11,333 nucleotides of DNA from Deltaproteobacteria bacterium. GTDB lineage: Bacteria; Desulfobacterota; Desulfobacteria; Desulfobacterales; ETH-SRB1. The position numbers and the translations under genes were made by a program. The stretch covers positions 1-11,333 of the forward strand of contig JAUWQK010000014.1 in NCBI GenBank assembly GCA_030611115.1, written 5' to 3'. Below are positions 5,797 to 11,333 of this stretch, piece by piece; positions within the stretch are counted from its first letter, which is position 1; each line of letters begins with the position of its first letter. Under the pieces are notes generated by a model that did no database searches, was not told where the DNA came from, and worked only from the letters and a program-made list of their open reading frames with translations.

Positions 5797-6748
5797 CGTA
5801 ATTTCCCAAAGGATTTTTGAAAATTTTGCAACGAATGAAGGCATCCACAACGAGAATCTGGACACACAACTCAAGTTCTTCTTCGGGCATAGGCGTGTAA
5901 TTGGCACTCGCCCGAATCTTCCGGACAACTTTTCCTATAATCGAAAAAAAGCACGTGTCAGGAGAACCAACTGAGCCAAGAGCGATATACTCCATGCGGA
6001 TACCATTGAGAATCGAAAGACTTTTGTTTGCGCCCTGCCTGTCAAAATCCGAATAGATTTTTTCGATACGAGGATAATGAATTTTATAGTCGTCGATAAG
6101 AACTCTGGCGGCGTCTAATTGATTGTACGAAACTTTTGCTTCAATATCATACGGTACTGTTTCAAAGCCTGATACCCCCTGACTCCAGTCTTCTTTGGAA
6201 AGAATTTTGATGATTGTAGTCAGGTTAGACTCTACTTTCTCTGGATCGGGTTCATTTTTGAGTTCCTTTTTCAGAAAATCATAGACATCTTTCTGCCGCT
6301 CTATGTCCATTGTACCAATTAACACTAAAAGAGAGGGGATATCAAGAATGTCATCGGCGGGTGAAAATGTCAGATCATGAGGATTCGAAAATGTTTTGGT
6401 TCGTAAGTCTTTTGCGTCTTTGGAAATGGATATAAATTTAAAGGAATAGCCCTTGAAGGTGGAAAGGTCTTTAGCGAGGGCGGATTCAATCTTATGACGC
6501 GTTGCAGTAGAAGAAACCTGCGCAACGATGTTATTTGTTGTATCTACTAAATCAATACCAGCCACATTATGTTGCTCTTTATTATAGTTTCTGAGATTCC
6601 AACCAAAGAGCAGATTTAAGAAATGCGAATAAAAGTTCTCTGAATGCAGATGCATGTCCAGAATATTTAAGCCCCCACGCATCTCTATGCGAGTAGCAAG
6701 AATGCTGAGTTTTTCTTCAATGCAGTTGAAATATTTTTGACGATTCAT
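5783..6748 (-). CDS. SMEK-domain effector with ABC-3C C-terminal domain
   Basis: This is the predicted effector of the ABC-3C system. Residues 1 to about 150 match the SMEK domain, with a helical start (YFNCIEEKLSILATRIEMRG, 7-25) followed by LHSENFYSHFLNLLFGW and a core GIDLVD (64-69) then NIVAQVSS (73-80). The Asp-then-Q-V-S arrangement resembles the D-(x)n-Q-x-K centre of restriction-endonuclease-like folds, with Ser in place of Lys, so nuclease activity is plausible but uncertain. Residues about 200-318 are the ABC-3C C-terminal domain, recognisable by Y-x-P-M-P-E-E-E-L-E-L-C and by ILVVDAFIRCKIFKNPLGNY (298-317). The protein is 321 residues and complete. The start at 6748 has only a weak ribosome-binding site. 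It is the first gene of the operon and overlaps the next by 14 bases. Confidence 0.9.
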   Translation of the reverse strand: MNRQKYFNCIEEKLSILATRIEMRGGLNILDMHLHSENFYSHFLNLLFGWNLRNYNKEQHNVAGIDLVDTTNNIVAQVSSTATRHKIESALAKDLSTFKGYSFKFISISKDAKDLRTKTFSNPHDLTFSPADDILDIPSLLVLIGTMDIERQKDVYDFLKKELKNEPDPEKVESNLTTIIKILSKEDWSQGVSGFETVPYDIEAKVSYNQLDAARVLIDDYKIHYPRIEKIYSDFDRQGANKSLSILNGIRMEYIALGSVGSPDTCFFSIIGKVVRKIRASANYTPMPEEELELCVQILVVDAFIRCKIFKNPLGNYDARS

Positions 6749-7155
6749 AATCGCTTTTCACTTTCTGGTCAGCATCATTCATGGTCTCGAAAAATAGCTT
6801 TTTCCTGCCGAACTTTGATGTAGCGGGCCTAAAAGCCCGATTTGTTTTCGTGTATTATTGCATGCGAAAAAGAATAATAGGGCGATTTTGCCGAATAAAA
6901 AGTCTTATTATAAGGACTGAAAGTTGAATATGTCGCCAAGTGCCGTAAACCTTTGAAGGTGTTAGATAGTGTTTAAGATATCCAGCCATCTCCAGGCTAA
7001 GAAATATCTGCAACAATTTGCAGGAAATATACATGATAAATGTCAGGACGGTCAAGCCAAAACTGTGCAACCTGTGTGGAAACCAGGCGATTTGAGTTTT
7101 CCATGCCGGGAAGAGTTGCGGCGGGAAAACCAATATGGGCATTATTTAACCCTTA
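6749..7155. other. Gene-free stretch between the ABC-3C operon and nrdD
   Basis: About 400 bases hold no coding region that I can support. Open frames on both strands (roughly 6855-7142 minus, 6969-7286 plus) lack ribosome-binding sites and recognisable domains, and the plus one runs through the nrd promoter. One compact hairpin is present at 6829-6844: CGGGC and GCCCG around a 6-base loop (CTAAAA), without a clear T-run on either strand. The leader of the ABC-3C operon must lie here, but I see no convincing promoter for it. No riboswitch consensus was recognised. Confidence 0.5.
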
Positions 7156-7171
7156 ATACCATATATGTAAT
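7156..7171 (+). promoter_or_regulatory. NrdR box 1
   Basis: ATACCATATATGTAAT fits the AT-rich core of the NrdR box (C-n-ATATAT). It agrees with box 2 at 12 of 16 positions. It lies upstream of the -35 element of the nrdD promoter. NrdR is the ATP-cone/zinc-ribbon repressor that acts on ribonucleotide reductase genes. The nrdR gene itself is not in this window. Confidence 0.7.
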
Positions 7172-7179
7172 TTTTTTTG

Positions 7180-7207
7180 TTGACACATACTATATGTGTG
7201 GTATTAA
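7180..7207 (+). promoter_or_regulatory. Sigma70-type promoter for nrdDG
   Basis: A perfect -35 TTGACA (7180-7185) is followed by a 16-base spacer and a -10 TATTAA (7202-7207, 4 of 6 consensus). Transcription would start near 7214, giving a leader of about 85 bases. NrdR box 2 fills the spacer between -35 and -10, a position where bound repressor would exclude RNA polymerase. Confidence 0.68.
7187..7202 (+). promoter_or_regulatory. NrdR box 2
   Basis: ATACTATATGTGTGGT starts exactly 31 bases after box 1, which is three turns of the helix. That is the standard spacing for paired NrdR sites. It also sits inside the 17-base palindrome-like ACACATA-CTA-TATGTGT (7183-7199). Confidence 0.7.
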
Positions 7208-7298
7208 CAGCCTAACGTCAATATTTAATTCAGTTTTAATTGGCAGGCCTTTCACTAATTTTAAATCAATTCCAACAGAATTCTAATAGGTGGTATAA

Positions 7299-9407
7299 GT
7301 GTTTGAAGAAATCAAAAAACGGGATGGAAGAGTAGTTGAGTTTGATTCTACAAAAATTACAGCCGCCATTATTAAGGCAGGCAAGGCAACCGGAGAATTC
7401 AAAGAAAGAGAAGCGAAAAAGCTCACATTAAGAGTCCTGACATTAGCTCATGAGCTTCGTCTTGGTCCTCTTCCGGAGGTGGAAGAGATTCAGGATATTG
7501 TTGAGAGGGTATTGCTTGATTCTTCGTTCTATAAGACAGCCAAGTCATATATCATATACAGGGAACAGCATGCGCAGATAAGAAACCTTGTAACCAAGGC
7601 TAATGTTGATCTTGTTGACCACTACATCCAGCAATTAGACTGGAAGATCAAGGAAAACAGCAATATGTGCTATTCGCTTCAAGGGCTCAACAATTATATT
7701 TCCTCGGATATAACATCAGAGTACTGGCTGAACAGGATCTATCCACCTGAGATCAGATCTGCTCATAAAAAAGGTGATCTTCACATCCACGATCTTAACC
7801 TTTTGTCGATATATTGCGTTGGATGGGATTTGCGTGATCTGTTAATACAGGGTTTTAAGGGAGTTGAGGGCAAAGTAGAGAGCGCACCCCCGAAACATCT
7901 GAGATCAGCTCTTGGCCAGATCGTAAACTTTTTCTACACACTCCAGGGCGAGGCCGCTGGAGCACAGGCTATTTCCAATTTTGACACTCTTCTTGCCCCA
8001 TTTATACGTTATGATAATTTAGATTATATTGAAGTAAAACAAGCCTTTCAGGAATTTGTTTTTAACATTAACATCCCGACGCGTGTGGGTTTCCAGACTC
8101 CTTTTACAAATATTACAATGGATCTTTACGTTCCTTCAATTTTAAAGGATCAGCCTGTAATTTTGGGAGGAATTGAGCAAGAAGAGACCTATTCCGGATT
8201 CCAGCCGGAAATTGATATTATTAACAAGGCATTTGCTGAAGTAATGATGGAAGGCGATGCAAAGGGCAGGGTTTTCACATTTCCCATACCAACATATAAC
8301 ATCACTAAGGATTTTGACTGGGATAATCCTAATCTTGAGATGATATGGAAGATGACAGGCAAATACGGAATTCCGTATTTTTCAAATTTTATTAATTCAG
8401 ACATGTCACCGGACGATGCAAGGTCCATGTGCTGCCGCCTGCGTCTTGACAACAGGGAGCTGTTAAAAAGAGGAGGAGGGCTTTTCGGGGCAAATCCACT
8501 TACCGGTTCAATCGGGGTTGTGACAATTAATCTTCCGAGAATAGGATACATTGCAAAAGAAGAGCACGAATTTTTTGATGATTTAAAAGAAAAGGTGCAG
8601 TTAGCTGTTGATAGTCTGTCGATAAAAAGAAAGATACTTGAAAGATTTACTGACAGAGATCTGTATCCTTACACAAAGTTTTATTTAAGAGAAATCAAAC
8701 AGGGCTCAGGCCTGTACTGGAAGAATCATTTCTCCACAATCGGAATCATAGGCATGAACGAGGCCTGTTTAAATTTTATTGGGGAAGATATCGCAAGCGA
8801 TGCAGGACAAAAGTTTTCTCTTAAAGTAATGGATTTCATGCGCGACATGATTTCGGAGATACAGGAAAAAACAGGTGATATTTTCAATCTTGAAGCAACG
8901 CCGGCAGAAGGAACATCCTATCGCCTTTCTGTGCTTGATAAAAAACAGTTCCCTGAAATTATTTGTGCAAACGAGGAAGATTATAAAAAGGGGGTTGATC
9001 CATATTATACAAATTCAACCCAGCTTCCGGTAAACTATTCAGATGATATTTACGAAACACTGATGCTTCAGGATCAGCTTCAGGCAAAATATACAGGAGG
9101 GACGGTACTTCATATTTTTCTCGGTGAACTGGTGAATGACATAGAAGCAGTAAAGGGTCTTATCCGGAAAGTGGCAACCAATTTCCGCCTGCCTTATTTT
9201 ACACTTACACCAACTTTCAGCATATGCCCATCTCACGGTTATCTGATCGGCAAACAGGAGAGATGCTCAATCTGTGATCAGGAGACCGAAATCTACTCCA
9301 GGGTTGTGGGTTATTTAAGACCGGTAAAACAATGGAATAATGGAAAGAAGGCGGAGTTTAATATGAGAAAAACATTCAGCCCTGATTTCTCAAAAAAGGT
9401 GGCTTAG
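7299..9407 (+). CDS. nrdD: Anaerobic (class III) ribonucleoside-triphosphate reductase
   Basis: This oxygen-sensitive glycyl radical enzyme reduces ribonucleoside triphosphates to deoxyribonucleotides in the cytoplasm. The 702-residue protein has an ATP-cone at about residues 3-95 (KRDGRVVEFDSTKI), the allosteric activity domain. The ten-stranded barrel follows, with HIHDL (162-166), Cys173 in YCVGWDL and the vicinal Cys378-Cys379 in RSMCCRL. NPLTGSIGVVTINLPR (399-414) is typical of the family. A C-terminal zinc site uses Cys643, His646, Cys656 and Cys659, and the radical loop SRVVGYLRP holds Gly671, the glycyl radical site. The start is GTG at 7299, with AGGTGG 5 bases upstream. nrdG follows after 6 bases. 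Two NrdR boxes precede it, so repression when dATP is plentiful is expected. The zinc site (C-x2-H, C-x2-C) differs from the four-cysteine form of Escherichia coli NrdD. Confidence 0.97.
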   Translation: MFEEIKKRDGRVVEFDSTKITAAIIKAGKATGEFKEREAKKLTLRVLTLAHELRLGPLPEVEEIQDIVERVLLDSSFYKTAKSYIIYREQHAQIRNLVTKANVDLVDHYIQQLDWKIKENSNMCYSLQGLNNYISSDITSEYWLNRIYPPEIRSAHKKGDLHIHDLNLLSIYCVGWDLRDLLIQGFKGVEGKVESAPPKHLRSALGQIVNFFYTLQGEAAGAQAISNFDTLLAPFIRYDNLDYIEVKQAFQEFVFNINIPTRVGFQTPFTNITMDLYVPSILKDQPVILGGIEQEETYSGFQPEIDIINKAFAEVMMEGDAKGRVFTFPIPTYNITKDFDWDNPNLEMIWKMTGKYGIPYFSNFINSDMSPDDARSMCCRLRLDNRELLKRGGGLFGANPLTGSIGVVTINLPRIGYIAKEEHEFFDDLKEKVQLAVDSLSIKRKILERFTDRDLYPYTKFYLREIKQGSGLYWKNHFSTIGIIGMNEACLNFIGEDIASDAGQKFSLKVMDFMRDMISEIQEKTGDIFNLEATPAEGTSYRLSVLDKKQFPEIICANEEDYKKGVDPYYTNSTQLPVNYSDDIYETLMLQDQLQAKYTGGTVLHIFLGELVNDIEAVKGLIRKVATNFRLPYFTLTPTFSICPSHGYLIGKQERCSICDQETEIYSRVVGYLRPVKQWNNGKKAEFNMRKTFSPDFSKKVA

Positions 9408-9413
9408 ATTTTT

Positions 9414-10112
9414 ATGATCATAGGTGGATTACATAAGAATTCTTTAATTGATTATCCTGGAAAGATAAGCTGTGTTATCTTTCTTTCCGGGTGCAACTTT
9501 GACTGTCCTTATTGCCACAATCCTGAACTTGCAAAGGGGAGGTCTCTACCCCCTGGTTATTTGAGCGAAGACCTGATATTTGATTTTCTTAGAAGCCGCA
9601 AAGGGTTTCTGGACGGAGTTGTTATTTCAGGTGGTGAGCCGACACTGCAGAAAGGTCTTATATCGTTTTGTGAAAAAATCCGGCTTATGGATTATCCCGT
9701 TAAACTGGATACAAACGGAAGCAGGCCTGAAGTAATAAGGAAGCTCATAGACAAAGATCTTGTAAACTATATAGCAATGGATATAAAGACAGATCCCTCA
9801 CACTACATTCCATTAATAAAAGACAATTCCAGCACGGACGACATTTTTTTAAGTGTACGCATCATAAAGGAATCAAATATAGATTATGAGTTCCGGACTA
9901 CCTGCATTAAGTCTTTGGTTAATAAAAGTATTTTTGATAATATAAGTTATTGGCTTGAAGGCTCAAAGCTTTATGCATTGCAGCAATTTAGTAAAACAAA
10001 TGTTCTGCATCCTGAATTCTTCAGGGATAATTCTGATATTTATAAGCATGATGAGCTAATGGAATTAAAGTCCGTTGCAAACCAATGGGTCAATAAATGC
10101 ATTGTTCGTTGA
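9414..10112 (+). CDS. nrdG: Anaerobic ribonucleotide reductase activating enzyme, radical SAM (NrdG2 type)
   Basis: This radical SAM activase uses a [4Fe-4S] cluster and S-adenosylmethionine to abstract hydrogen from the NrdD glycine (Gly671 of the neighbour), making the glycyl radical. The 232-residue protein carries the cluster motif C-x3-C-x2-C as CNFDCPYCH (Cys27, Cys31, Cys34). It also has the SAM-binding GGEP (73-76) within VVISGGEPTL, and KLDTNGSRP (97-105). The N-terminus GGLHKNSLIDYPGKISCVIF is that of the longer NrdG2 subfamily (TIGR02495-like) rather than the shorter E. coli form. It is the second gene of the nrdDG operon, 6 bases after nrdD. Its ribosome-binding site AAGGTGG overlaps the nrdD end with a rather long 11-base spacing. 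The next gene is convergent, 32 bases away, with no clear terminator between. Confidence 0.95.
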   Translation: MIIGGLHKNSLIDYPGKISCVIFLSGCNFDCPYCHNPELAKGRSLPPGYLSEDLIFDFLRSRKGFLDGVVISGGEPTLQKGLISFCEKIRLMDYPVKLDTNGSRPEVIRKLIDKDLVNYIAMDIKTDPSHYIPLIKDNSSTDDIFLSVRIIKESNIDYEFRTTCIKSLVNKSIFDNISYWLEGSKLYALQQFSKTNVLHPEFFRDNSDIYKHDELMELKSVANQWVNKCIVR

Positions 10113-10144
10113 CGTATAGTGACAACCAGTTCACGATTGTCGGT

Positions 10145-10624
10145 TTACCGGCAGCAGCCTCTAAAATTAGAACAAAGGTCTCCTTTATCTCCAGACCTCA
10201 GTCCACAAGCTTTCCTGCCGCAATAGGGATTTATCTTTTTCATTTTTACAATATGATCAATTTTTTTCTGATGCAGTTTGGATTTAAGATCTGAGATGTC
10301 TTTCTGAATTGCTTTTGCTTTTTCCGCATCAGGTTCTTTTTTTGCAAGCACGCTTGTCAACTCGGTTTCCTTTTCGTATGTTTTTTGTCTTAGATCTTCT
10401 GTGTCATTAAAAAAAGCTTTTCGCTGTTCATGAATCTTCTGAATTTGCTCTTTGCTCAACTTGTCCATATAGCAGTTGTTTCCGCAGAACCTGTTTTGCC
10501 CTTGATTTATATATCCTTCAGGTGGACATCCGGCACCTCGCAGAGCAAAAGCATTTGTCCCAAATCCAAGAACTGCAACTACTGTCAAAACAATAAAAGT
10601 TTTATTCAAATAACCTGGTTTCAT
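10145..10624 (-). CDS. Spy/CpxP/ZraP-like periplasmic protein, cysteine-rich
   Basis: The protein is exported, with a signal peptide at residues 1-27 (NKTFIVLTVVAVLGFGTNAFA) and a likely cut after Ala-Phe-Ala. The mature part has a central helical region (about 55-128). It starts with LSKEQIQKIHEQRKAF, which fits the L-[ST]-x-x-Q motif of the Spy/CpxP/ZraP family of periplasmic chaperones and metal-stress sensors. A charged helix pair with the spacing D-x-x-K-L-H-Q-K-K follows. It has eight cysteines outside that helix (33, 47, 51, 135, 140, 151, 157, 158), which is more than usual and could bind metal or form disulfides. The ATG at 10624 is well supported by AAAGGAG 7 bases upstream. It is transcribed towards nrdG from a promoter shared back to back with the next gene. 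The family assignment is moderate, since only the motif and overall layout support it. Confidence 0.75.
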   Translation of the reverse strand: MKPGYLNKTFIVLTVVAVLGFGTNAFALRGAGCPPEGYINQGQNRFCGNNCYMDKLSKEQIQKIHEQRKAFFNDTEDLRQKTYEKETELTSVLAKKEPDAEKAKAIQKDISDLKSKLHQKKIDHIVKMKKINPYCGRKACGLRSGDKGDLCSNFRGCCR

Positions 10625-10644
10625 CTTCTATCTCCTTTTTGAAA

Positions 10645-10673
10645 TTGATATTATAAATTAACTTGTATATATT
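10645..10673 (+). promoter_or_regulatory. Promoter for the right-end hypothetical gene
   Basis: TTGATA (10645-10650) and TATATT (10668-10673), each 5 of 6 consensus, are separated by the optimal 17 bases. Transcription would start near 10680, about 28 bases before the ATG at 10708. It overlaps the opposing promoter. Confidence 0.6.
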
Positions 10674-10677
10674 CAAG
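10650..10677 (-). promoter_or_regulatory. Promoter for the Spy-like gene
   Basis: On the minus strand a perfect -10 TATAAT (10655-10650) is preceded by TTGAAT (10676-10671) at 15 bases, or CTTGAA at 16. The -35 is imperfect, and it lies inside the palindrome at 10662-10677, which suggests control by a bound regulator. Confidence 0.55.
10662..10677. promoter_or_regulatory. Operator-like palindrome in the divergent promoter
   Basis: CTTGTATATATTCAAG is a 16-base inverted repeat with a single mismatched pair (14 of 16 symmetric). It covers the -10 of the plus promoter and the -35 of the minus promoter, so one bound dimer could control both. The cognate regulator is not identifiable from this window. 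Confidence 0.5.
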
Positions 10678-10707
10678 AAAAAAAGCTAATTAAAAAAATA
10701 TACAGCC

Positions 10708-11333
10708 ATGCAGAAAGTTAAATCTGATGAGAAAAAATGTTTTTTGCTTGCCGAGAAGATTGAGCGGATTTTCAGGGATGGTTTTGTTTTAAGTGATGAC
10801 GTTACGCACTATATTGATTCTACTTTTTCAAACCCTTCTATAAATGAACTTGAAGAAATTATTTATGACGAGCAGAATTGTGAAAGGGATCCATTAATTG
10901 AGCTGATATTTTTTCCAGATGAACCGGTCCAGATTAAGCTCGAAGAATTTCTTGAAAGCAAAGATTTTAAAAAAGAAGATGAAGAAAAAGTAATAAATTA
11001 TATTTTAAATAAAAAATTAGTAACAACAATACATTTCCCGGAGAACAAAGGTTCAATAAACTTTATTGTTCCGGAATTATCTGCGCTGCAATTTGTTTTC
11101 CGTCTTAATATTTCAAGAAAACTGAACAAAAGGCTTCTTAAAGCAATAAACAAATTTGTTTCCGATAAGTGTAGAACCCCTGTTAAGGTCAGACTGCGAA
11201 ACGCCATGACAGTACTTTCTGAAAACAAGATTAAGTTTTTGAGTTCTTTCTTTGAAAAATTAAAAGTTGAAGAGAACTATTTTTTTAAATGCCTGGACTT
11301 CATGCTGGACTTTTTTGACGGAATTAAAGATGA
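10708..11333 (+). CDS. Conserved-looking hypothetical protein, 3' end beyond the window
   Basis: An uninterrupted frame of 208 codons runs from ATG 10708 past the window edge. It begins MQKVKSDEKKCFLLAEKIER, and composition and codon use look coding throughout. The visible part is acidic to the left (about residues 47-95, with many Glu and Asp) and basic to the right (about 130-165, RKLNKRLLKAINKF and CRTPVKVRLRNAM). It has no signal peptide, membrane segment or recognised catalytic motif, so it is probably a cytoplasmic, mostly helical protein. I do not recognise the family. A good promoter lies upstream, but no Shine-Dalgarno sequence is obvious before the ATG. It is divergent from the Spy-like gene with a shared regulatory region. 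Confidence 0.75.
   Translation, partial: MQKVKSDEKKCFLLAEKIERIFRDGFVLSDDVTHYIDSTFSNPSINELEEIIYDEQNCERDPLIELIFFPDEPVQIKLEEFLESKDFKKEDEEKVINYILNKKLVTTIHFPENKGSINFIVPELSALQFVFRLNISRKLNKRLLKAINKFVSDKCRTPVKVRLRNAMTVLSENKIKFLSSFFEKLKVEENYFFKCLDFMLDFFDGIKD

Noticed and set aside
6855..7142. Minus-strand open frame of 95 codons
   Set aside because: It has no start signals, no family resemblance and an unusual composition rich in Phe, Leu and Ile typical of non-coding AT-rich DNA. It could be a gene remnant, but nothing supports one.
6900..7155. Possible riboswitch in the nrdD leader (a cobalamin type was considered)
   Set aside because: The conserved B12 box and core consensus are not present, and the predicted transcription start near 7214 places this stretch upstream of the transcript.
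6969..7286. Plus-strand open frame of 105 codons upstream of nrdD
   Set aside because: It runs through the NrdR boxes and the promoter, has no ribosome-binding site and has no recognisable domain. Its content looks like read-through of non-coding sequence.
8189..8551. Minus-strand open frame of 120 codons inside nrdD
   Set aside because: It lies antisense to a fully conserved nrdD region and is explained by the codon pattern of that gene.
1..11333. CRISPR array, tRNA or rRNA genes, complete insertion sequence
   Set aside because: No regularly spaced direct repeats, no tRNA-like cloverleaf with TTCGA arm and no transposase frame were found on reading both strands. The only repeats are the palindromic elements listed.

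Overview
The window looks like chromosomal sequence from an anaerobic, AT-rich bacterium that makes a Gram-negative type envelope. The evidence is an oxygen-independent ribonucleotide reductase pair (nrdD, nrdG), a family 9 (ADP-heptose LPS heptosyltransferase-like) glycosyltransferase and a periplasmic Spy/CpxP-like protein. A sulfate-reducing Desulfobacterota (Desulfobacterales-like) host would fit, but that is an inference from gene style and from the large intergenic hairpin repeats, not proven here.

Left part (1-3103), all genes on the minus strand. A GT9 glycosyltransferase is bracketed by two related, very long imperfect palindromes (149-306 and 1205-1358) that share an identical 16-base apex and near-identical right ends. 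Next come a four-helix membrane protein with a long coiled-coil loop and a 60-residue single-helix protein, with a likely rho-independent terminator between them.

Middle part (3104-6748), a compact defence cassette, also minus strand. In transcription order it holds a SMEK-domain effector with an ABC-3C C-terminal domain, a 75-residue middle component overlapping it by 14 bases, and a DUF2326-type SMC/RecF-like ATPase overlapping that by 10 bases. Together they are a complete ABC-three-component conflict system. About 100 bases downstream lies a MntA-HepT nucleotidyltransferase/HEPN toxin-antitoxin pair. A two-stage inverted repeat shaped like an integron attC site sits exactly between the two systems.

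Right part (6749-11333). A 400-base stretch without a supported gene leads to a well-formed promoter with two tandem NrdR boxes three helical turns apart. These drive nrdD (anaerobic ribonucleoside-triphosphate reductase, glycyl radical enzyme) and nrdG (its radical-SAM activase). A convergent gene encodes a cysteine-rich Spy/CpxP/ZraP-like exported protein. It shares an 83-base divergent promoter region, containing a 16-base operator-like palindrome, with an unrecognised plus-strand gene that runs off the window end.
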